Shown here piece by piece: positions 10,740 to 23,258 of a stretch of DNA of 64,000 nucleotides. The notes below the pieces were generated by a model, which saw only the letters and a program-made list of their open reading frames with translations, was not told the DNA's origin and did no database searches. The position numbers and the translations under genes were made by a program. Each line of letters begins with the position of its first letter. Positions within the stretch are counted from its first letter, which is position 1. This DNA comes from Marasmius tenuissimus (taxonomy: Eukaryota > Basidiomycota > Agaricomycetes > Agaricales > Marasmiaceae): NCBI GenBank assembly GCA_029532415.1, contig JAQOTA010000057.1, forward strand, positions 558,001 to 622,000, given 5' to 3'.

Positions 10740-13094
10740 TCAATCCTGCCTCAAAGCAAACTTCAGAGGCATCTTGCTTCCCTCCTTCCAGCTACCCTTG
10801 ATCATGGGGACGCTCAAGCCAACTCGAACTTCGTCCATCTCGATCCCCTCCGGTGTGGAGAAGACGAACGATTCAACCAGAGCCGCAAGAACGATCTGAA
10901 TCTCCAAAACGCTGGGGAAAAAGTCAGGCAAAATCATCAGCATATAGTAACATGGACGAAAAATCCTAACTACTCACGCGAAGCGCCAACCGATGCACCC
11001 CCGAATACCTCCGCCTGTCGACGCGAGCTTATGGGTTAAAACGTGCTAAGAGTTGCGAGGGCTTTTACGCACTGAAGGTCATCAAGTTCCCAAACACCCC
11101 CAGTGTTGTAGGCGTTTTGATGTTCACGAAGCGCTCCGGATTGTAAACATCTGCATCTTCACCCCATACTTCTTTCAGCCTAGAATACCCGTTAATTCCT
11201 CTAGTCCGTAGTACTTGACGGGGGGCCGCTTACCGGTTGTATTGGGCGATACTAACAACCACTCTCTGGCCTCTGACCACCGGGATCCCGCTCAACGGGG
11301 CACCAGAAGCATCTACGATTGGGTAATCCAAGGGTATAACATCCTCAACTTCAGCTTGCCGAACGAGTTCCGGAACGATCGGGTGCAGTCGTAGAGATTC
11401 CTGTTCACGTCGCTGAGCGAGCGCTCCCACACTCTTGAGGATCATGCGTACCTTGATCACCGCGTTAAGATAAGTAAGTCCCTCTACATCTCTCGAAGAT
11501 AGTTCTTGTTCATTCCTGGTCTGTTCACGCAAATCCTTGATTTCTTGGTATATTTTTTCTTGGTACTCTGGATGTCTTGCCAACTCGTACAGGATCCAGT
11601 TCAACCTACGCGCAAGGTGAGTACAAAGATGGAAGGAAGATCGAACCGGAACGTACGAGGAGGCGGAAGTCTCGTGGCCAGCAAAGATGATCGTTCTGCA
11701 AGCGAAACGTCAGGCTGTGTGGCCAGGTGATGATGACATGTGGGACCTACGCCATCTGCGACAACGCCTCCTCTGAAGATAGGCTCTTCTCCGGGTCGTC
11801 AGTACACAACGCACGAGCTATCGGTGGTCAGATAAAGTAATTGAGGAAAGAGCGAAACCGGAGCTCACACAGGATGCTCATGAGGTCGTTATCTTTGTCT
11901 ACCGAATCCCCACTCTCCATCTTCGTCTTCACCAAAGTCCCCGCAACTGCTCTGCTGGACGAAAGCCAATGTTCGAAGCGCCTATCCTGCCTTGTTTTCC
12001 GGAGCTCCAATAATCGCAGAACCCATTTGGGAGCAAAGCGGTACAGGGCTTGACGAAGCATTTGAAGTTCATTGGAGCCCACGCTATCGGTGCTATCAAA
12101 TGCGTGATGTGAGATTCGCGCTGAGAGGGTCAGAGACGAGAAGATTGGGGCTTACAAGAGGTCGCGGATGATGTCACAAAGTTCACTACTTTTCTTGCCC
12201 TCCATCGCACCGAATTCGTATCCGAAGAAGCCTACGAAGGATGTGAGCATTCAGAAATCATCAAGCTAGGAATAACAAGGACGTACTCTCTCCGAGAGCA
12301 TCCAGCGTCATGTTTGGCAGGTATCGAACGGTGTCGAGTACTTCCTTTCCCCCTTCTATCTCGGCTCGCCACTTGACAGTCAGCTAACGTTGTTGTGAAC
12401 GGCTTTAGTTCGTATGGCCCGGAGTGGCTATTCGAGCACTCACCGCTCGAGCTGCGAGGGAGAAGACTTGAGCAAAGGGCCTGATCTGTGCGGCAGAGAA
12501 CGCAGGGTTCATCAGCTTCCTTTGTCTGGAATGAGTTTCGCCTGTTTGGCGACTGTCAAGTTCGATGTTCTGAACGGTAAAGGATGTTATGAGCGTACCG
12601 TTCACAGTGGCAACGCCCGGCCCAAAAAGTTTCGTGGTAGCACGTTCAATATCTGCCGGTTTCGTATACCGATATGCAGATTTGTGGAATATGTGTTGAA
12701 GGCCACGCGGGTCCGCGACCATTAACATATCCTCCTATATGATAGGAAACAGTGTCGCGTAAGGAACATGCAGTCACTAGAAAAAGGGGCCAGAATCGTA
12801 CTCCGTAGCATCCCGCGAGCTTGAATACCGAGCCGTATTGCTCGAACCACGAATCTTCAAGACTTCCGACTTTCCTGGCACGGCTCATTTCCCATTCATG
12901 GCCTGTTTCGGACATTTGGATGAGCCTGAGAGTTTTAACCAGAAGATGAGGAACTCGCCTAGAAGGAGAGACGGACGCGGAGGTCCTTGCAAAAACTTCA
13001 GTGAGAGCCTTTTCGCTCGTAAAATCAATGTAATGACGCCAGCGGTCAAGGCAAGCAGGGGTATCGCGCAGAGTTGCAAAGATAGCGACATCAT
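10740..13094 (-). CDS. Cytochrome P450 (separate family from the array)
   Basis: This is a heme-thiolate monooxygenase, probably anchored in the ER membrane by its N-terminal helix (MMSLSLQLCAIPLLALTAGV), followed by the Pro-rich hinge GPPRPSLLLG. Further exons give HEWEMSRARKVGS, the HSRQRKLMNPAFS helix C region, the I-helix oxygen-activation motif IIFAGHETSASS, the K-helix ESLRLHP (E-x-x-R), PERF, and the heme ligand loop FSGGIRGCIGWRFA. The final exon (10943-10740) ends MPLKFALRQD. About ten introns are needed, which explains why no long open frame is visible. The first intron appears to use a GC donor (G|GCGAGT). Sequence around the I-helix and hinge differs clearly from the tandem P450s downstream, so it belongs to another CYP family; I do not assign a CYP number. 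The substrate is unknown. Confidence 0.85.
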
Positions 13095-14534
13095 GCAAGA
13101 ACTTCGTTGTGAATGGGCGTGAAGTTGCGAGGGAACGTAGGCGAGTGTGTACTGAGGAGCGCGTCAGTGCAACGTCCTTTTGTACTCCTCGGGAGACCGA
13201 TCGAGCTTCGGATTCCACCGTACCAATCGACGTGAGAAGGACACGGGCCCCGGAGGGCGCGGTTTGGTAAGCAGGAAATCGTAAGGCATGGCGATTTCTA
13301 TGCATGCCGGAGCCTCCTGGCTACATTCGTTTATAGTCGACCTTGGAGAGGCTCGAATAATTCCAGGAGTGCCGGAGCGGTTTCGAAATCGGCTCCTGCG
13401 TAAACGTTGGCACTGGGCAGTGGGTATAGCATTGATTTGGGCTTATTTTCCTCTCCTTGCGCTGCCCTACCTTCTTGTTTCTGTTCTTCCCCACGGTAAG
13501 CCACAAAAACTTGCCGCAATACACTGAATGAATCGTCATTTCAGTCAAGGCGTATGGTATGGGCGGAAGCACAAGGAGGTTTATCTGCTTTGATCAATCG
13601 TTGATCATTTTCTAGAAACACGAAGACCCACCTGGCGTTGTTTCCGATTACTTGAAAGGTTATCTGGTCATGGGTGGCCGGTGAATATTGAATTCGTGAA
13701 AGTAGCCGCCATGGTCCGGGGCTCCTCTTGGAATTGCTCAGCCAATGGTAGCAGTGGAGATCGTTGCGCAGCACGGCTTCCGCTTGTTGAACCTGAGAGA
13801 GTAAGACGGCCCCGTCCATTGAGTTATTACCAGAAACAAGGGTGTCGAGTATCGAATGAGGAGCTTAGAGGTTGGACGCAAAGTGGTGATGAACAGACGT
13901 TGAGAGTCGAAGTTCTAAAACTCACCAACCCAGATAATTTGATGTCACGTGGACCCCGTTGCCCTTAGCGCCCAACGGGACGAGCGGCCCACAATTAACC
14001 CACAAGAATCAAACTAGGCCTCGCTCGACCGACGACCCATGTTCAGATTCTCTTCTCCATGAGCGGTTGGCAAGACTCCGCAGCGAAGTACCTGAGCGAG
14101 ATTTTCAAACAAATGATCCAAATCCTCAAATTCAGCGATTGGAGCTGCTGTGCCGCCATTCCGTCTATGAATCGGGGCGAGGGTGCAGCCACTCGGATAT
14201 TATATCAACCATCGGCGAGACTGAGAGCCCTTGAAAGCCCCAAGGTATGCAGGGTCAGAGTTTCATAGAGTATTCTCGAGATCAGGATTCTCTGGTGCGC
14301 TTCCCGTGATTCGTTAAACTTGATTACTCACTGCGACTATTAGTTACATGGCCCCGTCAAGCTTCAAGGGTTCTACGGTGTCTGTCACTGTGAGAACAGT
14401 CTCTCGATCCAACTAGCCGACAGGTGCTTCAGCTTCAGAATATCTCATAGATTCACTACGCAGGTTGAGTCCTCTGTCTCGAATACAATATACATGTCCT
14501 GGAAGGTACAAAAGTGATCATGATCTACTAATCT
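13095..14534. other. Intergenic, no gene recognised
   Basis: Overlapping short open frames on both strands have no recognisable motif. The left part is the promoter side of the P450 gene. No repeat structure was found. Confidence 0.35.
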
Positions 14535-15696
14535 TCAAACCTCTGATTCTTGTTGAGACTTTCCCGTTTCCGTACGCCTCGGACTGAAAAACCTGATGGT
14601 CGAAATCATATTTGACGGCCCTTCAGAGACATACCTCGCCGACCCAATACTACGATAAACGTAGCACACCGTGCAGCTGTTCACGACGACTTGAGGGAAT
14701 AAACACCCGGTTCGATACGATACTGGGATTTTATTGATGGATATGGCGATGAGGAGCCCGATATTGGCGGTGTTCATCACACTGAATGCCAAGGTATTAG
14801 TGGCCTTCTCCTCAGAGTAGTGGGAGAGGCACGTACAAGTAATGGAACTGTCCGTCTTCGTACAAAGCCCTCGAGAACGTAGGAAGGTTTGCTCCCGACA
14901 GGTAGTGCCGGATCATTGCGAACCTCGAGTATCTCGACTCTGGCTTGGGCTCTAGGTCTGACATGCTCTCTCCGAAGCTGAACGTAGTAAGAAGGCAATA
15001 CGACACCGCCAGAGAGATTGCATTGGCATTGAAGGTGACAGCAATCAAAAGTGCTTGACCGTATTTCAGGTGAACCGCAGTGTATTGACAGTAGGGAGAG
15101 CCTGGGATGTGGCTCGCTCTCACGAGTAAAGGAGCCAAGCCGAAATGAAGCCCAAGTATGGAAAGCCAGAGTACGAAGAACGCTCTGACTATCCAAGGAC
15201 TGTCGAGGTAGATTGCTCGAAGACGGCAGAAAAGAAGCAAATGAAGGGAAGTGCCGTATACTGCGAAGGTATAGGTGACGAACCGACTGAGGAAACCACA
15301 GTCCGACACAGGGGCAGCTAGTCAAGAGAAGCTTCATTAAACATAGCATGAGAGCAAATACTCAAGTACTCACTGAGGAACATCGTTTCGGAGAGGAGAA
15401 GACAAATGGTGCTTATTCTGTGACTTATCGTGGTAAGGTCGGGATTGCGTCTAGTCGGGTACGCTTCACCTTACCTTATCAGAATGAAAGATATAGTTGG
15501 AATCGAGAACCGGGCTACTGATAATCGGAGATAGTCCACGCGAAGATTCGTGACCGTATCCCATAAGATTACCTTGTAGAACATGAGCACGGATCATTGC
15601 ATTGCGAGGGGAACCTAGAGAGCTCACTGCCAAACACCCGACCGTGATATACACGAGATGTTGAGCCTCCAACTGTTCTTTGGAGTCACCGACCAT
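14535..15696 (-). CDS. Seven-TM-like membrane protein, paralogue 1 (intact)
   Basis: This is a multi-pass integral membrane protein of unknown function with two paralogues in this window (43.4 and 53.3 kb). The model runs from MVGDSKEQLEAQH, through VILWDTVTNLRVDYLRL and FILIR, a short helix (ISTICLLLSE), the large exon with FVTYTFAVYGTSLHLLLFCR, AFFVLWLSILGLHFGLAPLL and the conserved loop RHYLSGANLPTFSRALYEDG, to a last exon with NSCTVCYVYRSIGSARY. Five exons are joined by short introns, and all intron positions are shared by the paralogues. The W-D-x-x-x-x-L-x-x-D-Y segment before a helix ending in R resembles the layout of DUF6533-type proteins, but I am not sure of membership. No stop interrupts it. 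A TATA-like TTTATAAAG lies 60-70 bases upstream of the start. The paralogue at 53 kb starts earlier (MAPVPAQIDW); here that Met codon is lost. Confidence 0.75.
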
Positions 15697-16439
15697 TGAA
15701 GAGGCAGACGACCAGCCAATTTGATTGGATATCAGTATGACTAGACTGAAAGTCCCTCTTGTCTTTATAAATGTTGTGGGGACCACAATCGGACTGTTAA
15801 TGCACCGACGCAGTGTGCGGGACTTTGACAGGATATAATCCAGCACTGGTTGAATGCGATGTGATCTCCAACAATCTCCCATCAGGAGGCGATTTTTGCG
15901 GGTCGGTGAGAATTGATCAATTCTTTGACCCGAATTGCCACATGGGCACTGTCATCCGCTATATCATAAATAACCGTTGCTCGAGCCTCGAGGACGGCGT
16001 ATGCTCAATATATTCTACGCCGCCACCTCCACAATAGAGCGCCAACTCAGGGGCGCTCAGCAATGGAGCCGTTGCGCTTGGAGCAAACGCTTGAGCAGGA
16101 TTTCGGGGCGATTTTGGTCCGTTGGAATCGAATATCGACTGAAGGCTAGCGAGGATCTTAGGCCGATCCGATATTCGAGCGGTAGATCTAGACGGGATTC
16201 TAGGCGTGATTAAAGAGAATGCTTGTGAGATATACCAGTTGGGATCTTTGAATTCCCGAGTGTATAGTGAATTATGTAGGACGGAGCGGTAACTTCTACT
16301 TGGGTGTGGTGGTTCGCCAGATGCTTTGCAACAACCTCCCCGAACCCTGAGGAGGAGCAAAAAAAGGAGTGTGATTGAAATGATGGAGATAGAAATAAAA
16401 AAAAGTACTCTGCCCGGTATTGAATGCGAACGGTCGTCA
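15697..16439. other. Intergenic; right part shared with 30.8 kb
   Basis: No gene seen. The last about 110 bases (16330-16439) are clearly similar to 30820-30931, the matching position downstream of the near-identical P450 copy. This shows that the duplication extended past the stop codon. Confidence 0.5.
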
Positions 16440-18390
16440 CTACCTTCGGCAGCCTTTCACGACTGCTCGTAAGTGTTTACCTCGAAACAAAGGAATGAAG
16501 AAGTCGCCGAATTCCAAGTCCTTCGCGCTGGATGAGTACAGATATCAGAATCATCTCAAAGCGCGAAGTGCCAATTGAAACTCACGTAGTATCGTAAATT
16601 TCCATGTCCAACTTGCGAAACAAGTTGCCCATAATCAGGTATAGTTCACACCATGCCAAGCTAAGGATCGTCGTTAATTCCAACACCAGGCAGTCGAGAC
16701 GAGACAATGGTACGTACTTGACGCCGATGCATGTCCTGGGACCTTTGGAGAACGCTACAAGATGCTTGTCGAGAGCGCGGGAATCTGGACCGATCCAACG
16801 TTCAGGAATGACCTTCTCCGGATTCGGAAATATCGCAGGATCCATATGCACGAAGTAGTTCGCTGAAGAAACGGCGGTCTGAACAAGACAGGATGGGTCA
16901 TTACATTGTGGTCTTGAGGGCACCGAAAGTGATAGGCAAACTTACCCCGAACGGGACTGAACACCCTGCTATGACAGTTGCAGACTTGTTAACAACGCGA
17001 GGGAGTGCACCTGCTGCTCCGTGAGAAAGTCTCAACGACTCCTTGATGACACCAGTCTAGAAGGGTGTTTAGAAACGTGGTAATGGCGGGATTAACTGGT
17101 ACTTACCAGGTAGGGCAGTTTCTCCAACTTCTCATACGATATGTGATCCTCTACATCGCTCCAGGCCTCGTCCAGTTCCTTCCGCAACTTCTCGAGCATG
17201 ATACGATCGTTACACAGATGGAACGTTGCAATCAAGCAAGCGTTACTGACGGTGTCAGTTCCCGCGAACTGAATCGAGGTACATTCGTCGATGACCACGG
17301 CGCGTGGGGCAACCCAAGGATACTCCTGTCCTCCCTCAGCAGAGTCAAGGATGCCGTCCCGTTGCTTTGCCAGCCAGTCTGGTTTCAGGAACGAGTCGAA
17401 TATGGCCCGCTCCCCGCTATCACCACGCTTTCCCATCCGAGCATCCGCCTCCCATGCTTTCATCTTCTGGACAAGGAAATCCTTCTGATCTAGGACAGGC
17501 TGGGCAGCTGGGTTGACCATTCTGACAATCCAGTCCGGTAATCGCGGCATCGGGAAGACTTTCGAATCATACAGAAGATACTTGAGGATCCATACGCTAG
17601 ACATGATCTCGTCGAAACCCGTGAGAAGAGGGTGTTCGAACCTTTCGTAGTCGAGAGCATTGAACTTTTGAGAGAAGAGGTATCCCGTGATGATGTCGTT
17701 CGTTGCTGCGCGGTACGCTAGGAGTAGATCCGCCGGAGCTGTTGAAGTCGCATAAGAAGAAAGTTTATCGATGAGCTTGTCCACCTGATATGTGCTAGTG
17801 TTCAATCGACCAAGAATAGGGAAAGATACAAGGCACGGACGTTGTACTGAACGGTGCTCTCCAGCTCCAGGACGGCCTTTCTCGAAAAGTAAGGACCGTA
17901 TCTTCCTCGCCGTTTCGATGCCTCTTGGGGGTTCGCGATTGTGATGAGAGCCTCTGGGGTTGGGCAAAGTGTTCCCTTGTACCAATGTCTATCCCGAGGA
18001 AATCTCGATATTTCACTATAAGCGTCGCATGTGCTGAAATGAAGCTGAGAAAAGTGAGTCAACGGACGATATTCGCTTCAAGTTGAATAGTTCACTTCAT
18101 TGGGCCCCACTCGGATTATGGGTCCTGGGACGAATGAAGAGAGGGATCAGTGAGCCTGTTGTCAGTAGTATAAGGTGGAAAGACATACCGTATCTTGCGT
18201 GCAAGACCTTGAGTTGATCCAGCCATCCTCCATGGCGGACTACATCGTAATAGGCACGGTAATAATGGGTTAAGGCGGCGGCTCGGGGTCCCGGAAACTT
18301 GGCAAGAGGGTGGAACACAAGTCGGTAGATGGAGAGGAAAAGGAGATAAGCTGAAAAGAATGTGACTGTAATGGCGATGTTGACAAGCAT
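16440..18390 (-). CDS. Cytochrome P450, array copy A
   Basis: This is a membrane-anchored fungal P450 related to trichodiene-oxygenase-type enzymes (my recollection of the family; substrate unknown). The N-terminal anchor MLVNIAITVTFFSAYLLFL is followed by FHPLAKFPGP and HYYRAYYDVVRHGGWLDQL. Internal exons give DPQEASKRR-type sequence, the helix C region YFSRKAVLELES, the I-helix QFAGTDTVSNA, the K-helix KESLR, PERW, and the heme loop FSKGPRTCIG. The last exon encodes KDLEFGDFFIPLFRGKH. All catalytic landmarks are present and no stop was found, so it appears intact. It is about 93% identical by eye to copy F (30.9 kb) across the I-helix exon. At least eight introns are placed identically in all copies. 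Confidence 0.9.
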
Positions 18391-19100
18391 GGGGGTGGTG
18401 GATGAAAAGATGGGACGAGCAAGCTTTATGGCCAGAGATTTGCACCGATTTAAGGTTATTGCCTGCCCGACTAATTTGTTTATGCCCAGAGACGCGATGC
18501 CGCATGTCATAGATCCATCCTCCAAGGGGTTTGAATCTCGCCAATTGGGATCCAGTACTGAGAATACCCTCGCGTGATAGATCGATGTTCGGGTCTTCCT
18601 CTGACAGCGGAACAGACTCCATGCCATTTTATCTGCAACTTCCTCATGTGATTGTACCTTTTGAGAGAATCGCACGTCTGCCTCGCATTGGACCGATATT
18701 TAGTGGACTTCTTATTATCAAGTTCGCATGCGTACTGGTGGGCCTGTGTCAGGTGAACATCGTCAGGGGGACTTCGGTATCGCTCACTGATCTGTGAGCG
18801 TTCACAATTCTGCAAGTTTCTGCATACGAGATGATCGAGGAATGATTGTAGGGGCGAGCGTAGCTGCGTCGGCTGAAGGCTTCCGGGTGGTGGTCACTGG
18901 TGGTACAATTTCAAAACCGGACCCGAACTAATTTAAGCGATTTGACAGCTTGTTATCCTTTGCTTATCCCCAAATTGGCGCGGGTTTCTGATTTCGGACT
19001 TCAACTATGTGGTATACATCAATACGGTGAACGGTCCCTATCAAACACACGAGGCTTCCAGCAAGGCCAAGATTACACCTGAAAGACTCGCCTCCAGTCG
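18391..19100. other. Intergenic; similar to 32.9-33.5 kb
   Basis: No gene. The segment about 18560-18900 resembles 33040-33380, upstream of P450 copy F, including runs such as TATCAAG followed by GCGCACTGGT-like sequence. It is therefore the upstream part of the duplicated P450 unit. Confidence 0.45.
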
Positions 19101-21070
19101 CTACTCCCGAAATGACTTCACGATTGCCTGCAAGTGTTTGCCTCGGAACAGAGGGATGAAAAAGTCACCAAACTCCAAATCCTTCGCGCTACATTCATTC
19201 CAGGATTAGGTTCGATACAGCAGATGTACTGAAAGCACACCATTTACTCACGTAGTATCATAGATTTCCATGTCTAATTTGCGGAAGACATTGCCCATGA
19301 TTAGGTACAGCTCACACCACGCCAAGCTGAAACAACTCGTTATTCCTGCTAATTTGCACGGAGTTCGAAGATAATACGCACTTGACACCAAGACACATCC
19401 TGGGACCTTTTGAGAAGGCCACGAGATGTTTTTCGAGGTCCCGGGAGTCTGAGCCAATCCAACGTTCGGGAACAAATTTGTGAGGGTCGGAAAATATGGT
19501 TGGATTCATATGCGAAAAGTAGGCAGCTGAAGAAACGACCGTCTGGAGACGGTCAAAATGACATTAGAGTACCGTAGTGTGTGGGTGAGAAGGTAATTCG
19601 GCGTACCCCGTGCGGAATTGAACATCCCAATATGACAGTATCAGGTCTGTTGACAATTCGAGGAAGGGGACCCGGCACTCCATGAGAAAGTCTCAGAGAC
19701 TCTTTGATCACTGCGGTCTGAAAATTTGTTCAAACATACCCATCATGGGACTGTGAATGATGTATGAAGAGATCAAGCGTATGTACTTACCAGGTAAGGT
19801 AGTTTTTCCAATCTCTCGAATGGCATGGGGTCTTCTCTATCAACCCACGCCTCGTCCAGTTCCTTTCTCAGCGTTCCAAGTACGACCCGATCGTTCAACA
19901 AATGAAACGTTCCAAACAAGCACGCGTTACCGACAGTGTCGGTCCCAGCGAACTGTATCGAGGTGCATTCATCCATAAGTTGCGAGCGTGGAATAAGCCA
20001 AGGGTACTCATTTCCTTCCTCCGAACGAAGTGGGGTTCCCTCGTTATACTTTGCCAACTTTGCTGGTTTCAAAAACGAGTCAAATATGGCCCGCTCCCCT
20101 CTCTGGCCACGCCTTTCCATTTGCGCGTCTGCTTCCCACTCTTTGATTTTCTGGATGACGAAGTACTTCTGATTTAAAACAGGCTGTGCGGCCGGATTGA
20201 CGATCTTGACAATCCAATCAGGTAGTCTTGCCACTGGGAAAGCGGAGGGGAGAGGAAGGTTTTTAAGGAGCCATATGCTGGACGCAATATCGTCGAATGC
20301 CACGAGAAAAGGATGTTTGAATCCTTCGTAGTCGAGAGCATTGAACTTCTGTGCGAATAGATACCCTGTGATGATATCGTTCGTTGCAGCACGATACGCC
20401 ATAAGCAGATCTGCAGGTTTGCTCGAAGCAGCGTGTGAGAAAAGCCTGTCAATGAGCTTGTCGACCTAATGATATCCAATGGTAAATCGTGGTATCGTGG
20501 GTGGGAGAAGTATAATGAACGCACGTTGCGTTGAACAGTAATCTCCAGCTCTAGGACCGCTCTCCTCGAGAAATACGAGCCCATTCTTGCCCGCCGTTTT
20601 GACGCTTCTTGAGGATCCGCGATTGTGACGAGACTATCGGGAGTCGGGGAAAGGGCCTCCTTGTACCAGTCTCTATCCCGGGGAAACCTCGATATTTCGT
20701 TGTAGGCGCCAGATGTGCTAAAGTGGATCTGGAGAGCGAGCCCATGAATAAGAATTTGCTGGGAGCTTCCTTGAACTTACTTCGTTGGGCCCCACTCGGA
20801 TGACGGGTCCTATGACGAGAAAGCGTTAGCGAGCCCAATCACACCCGCACTGAGATAAATGTATGCACCGTATTTGGCGTGCAAGACCTTGAGCTGGTCG
20901 AGCCATCCTCCATGATAGAATACATCGTAGTAGGCACGATAGTAAGTAGTCAAAGCACCGATGCATGGTCCGGGGAACTTGACCAGAGGGTGGAAAGCAA
21001 CCCGATAGACAGACACAAAGAGAAGATAGGCCACGAAAAGAGCGACTACGGTAAAAATGCTGGCGAGCAT
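19101..21070 (-). CDS. Cytochrome P450, array copy B
   Basis: This is the same P450 family as copy A, with the same exon structure. The anchor MLASIFTVVALFVAYLLFV precedes FHPLVKFPGP and TTYYRAYYDVFYHGGW. The long exon (20402-19773) includes MAYRAATNDIITGYLF, LPDWIVKIVNPAAQP, the I-helix QFAGTDTVGNA and ELDEAWVDRED. Later exons give KESLR, the PERW motif and the heme loop FSKGPRMCLG, ending with KDLEFGDFFIPLFRG-like sequence. All key residues are kept (acidic-Thr pair in the I-helix, E-x-x-R, heme Cys) and no stop was seen. Upstream, TATAAAAGC about 70 bases before the start is a good core promoter. It is more diverged from copies A and F than they are from each other. Confidence 0.9.
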
Positions 21071-23258
21071 CTGAAATCAATTGGCGCGTAAGATGTGGGG
21101 AGAGTGGACGTGAAATCTACCTTCCTTTCGGCGAGCTTTTATAGGTGACGCTCTGAACCGATTTGAGGCGTACGGATAGCTGTGAAAAGGAGGCCTACAA
21201 GGTGCGTTGGTAAGGCCGTACGGTCGACTATTATCCGACTAATCCGTATTATGCCTAGAATTCAACGGATGACGAGAAGCGTTCCCAGTCATCTCTCGAC
21301 TCAATGGCGGAGTTGCAACCAGGTTATTGGGGGTGACATTTGAAAAGCATCTACCGGCAGACTTGATTGGTCAATTTAACTATGAACTTCGCATCAGTAC
21401 CGAGAGTCTTCGAATAAGCGGTACCTTGATCTAGTCAGCACACCTTCATCTTTTGCCCATCATAGACTACCTCGTTCTATCAACTTGAGATTGAGCGGTT
21501 GTAAGGTCTGGATGATTCAGAGGTCTGAAGATATGTCGAGGTGTAGATCCGGTTCACATTCAAAAATGCGTAGCTACAATCGTCTCGATTCTCTGACTCC
21601 CTGGAGAACCGTCTGAAATCACAATCGGTCAAGTTTGGGATTGGAAGCTCGAAGCTCCAGTGCGAGGGCTTGCTACAGGTGAGTTTCAGCATCTGTCCGA
21701 TGTGAGAGTATACTTAGAATACCTGTAGCCACTGCGTTCGGGAGCCGCAAGATGTAGTAGGTTGTAAAGCTGACGGTGAGGATCGTGGTTTTGGACAAGG
21801 TCTCCCGGCATTTGCCGAAACATCGTTGTCACCGTCACGGTGGTAACGCGGCGTCTTGGTTTCTTCGCATTCTGTCGCAATTTGGTCTATTGCTGCTTGT
21901 CGTCGTTCAGGCAAAGATCACACGAAATAGGTCTGTCATACAATTCAGTCTCTGCCATCCTCTTTACTCACTTCCAATGACAGTGTCGTGTCGACGAGTT
22001 CTGGCACATAATATGCAGCAACGTCAAAGGGGAGGCTTAGGTGTTGAGACACCCGGGTTGGTTGACAGAGGTTTGAGGCTTTCTGAGGAGGATAGTCGAG
22101 TCAGGTGAGCGCATAGGTACTTTTTATGCGGCGAATTTTGCTTCAATTCTGTTCCTGACATATCTTCAGGATGAGGGCCAGCATGCACGGAAGACAAAAA
22201 GAGGTGTCGCCCAGAAGACAGTTCACAACGTGGATTCAAACCTCAGTCTCCCACCATGACGTTTTCTTCAAGCATGCATATGAAATCCTCATGTCCAACG
22301 TACCCATGCGAATACTATATCAGCACAAAAATACGTCAACTCGCAGCTCAACCCAATCGACAAGTTGTCCACGTCCGGGCCCGATCATCTTCGACCCTGT
22401 AGTAAAAGTCCGCGAGGTCTAGTGATGCTATTCGCGTATACGCGAAACAAGAAAGTGTCACTGGGGTGAATTCACAAAGCTCGTTTGCACCCAGAACCTC
22501 ATCAAGCTACCTGACGATCAAGCTATCAGAACTGAGAACGGCTCCCGATGTATCAGCCAGTCCAGAATGTTTGCTGGCGTTCGGCATATAGGTGACGACT
22601 CGCACTGAGCCTTTCGTTGGACAGTCGTCCTTGATTCTGGCGATTTTCATGGCAGCTGACCTGGTGGTCTACAGAAACGGGCTATCGTGCCCAGTGCTGT
22701 CTTGTACTCCGGCATCTATTAATGAGCCAATATGTACTCGGGACGATAATGGATAGCGCGCATGGCCGTCCCTGAGAAGTTGAGGTTACCAAAACAATCT
22801 CGTCTGGCCTTGATTCCCAGCTATTCCCAGGCTGACAGCCGTGTGTAGCTGATCCAAAGTGGTACAGCGCAAGATCGGTTTAAACTCCAGTGGCCCAGTT
22901 CCCCAGCTCTCAGTCTCTCGGCGCCCTAGCGTCGCCTATCACAGAAAGCATACATAACTGCCGCCGGCTCACTCGTTCTGTATTTGTTCTCCGTGCATAC
23001 TGGGGTTGCGAGAGTGGCTCACAGGCCAACTATATTGTATGAAACGCCGCTTTGGATGTTGATTCCTTGTATTGTTGCTTGATCTGTCACAGTCAAAGTT
23101 GTCTCTCCTTGAATTCAACACGAACTGAGGTTCTTCAACTTACTCGGGCCCTGTCAGTGGTGGCGTTATACAAAGGTACACCTATAAGACGTCCTTGTGC
23201 CTTCCCCCAGATCCCCGAATCCCCCCAGCGACCGCTACAACTCAACCGTCTGGTAAAA
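21071..23258. other. Intergenic, scraps of repeated sequence
   Basis: No intact gene. The sequence around 21780-21870 (GGCATTTGCCGAA followed by GTCACCGTCAC) resembles stretches at 28875, 35240 and 42880, suggesting a dispersed, decayed repeat or gene fragment. The rest shows no motif. A TATA-like CTATAAG at about 23167 probably serves the lectin gene. Confidence 0.35.
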
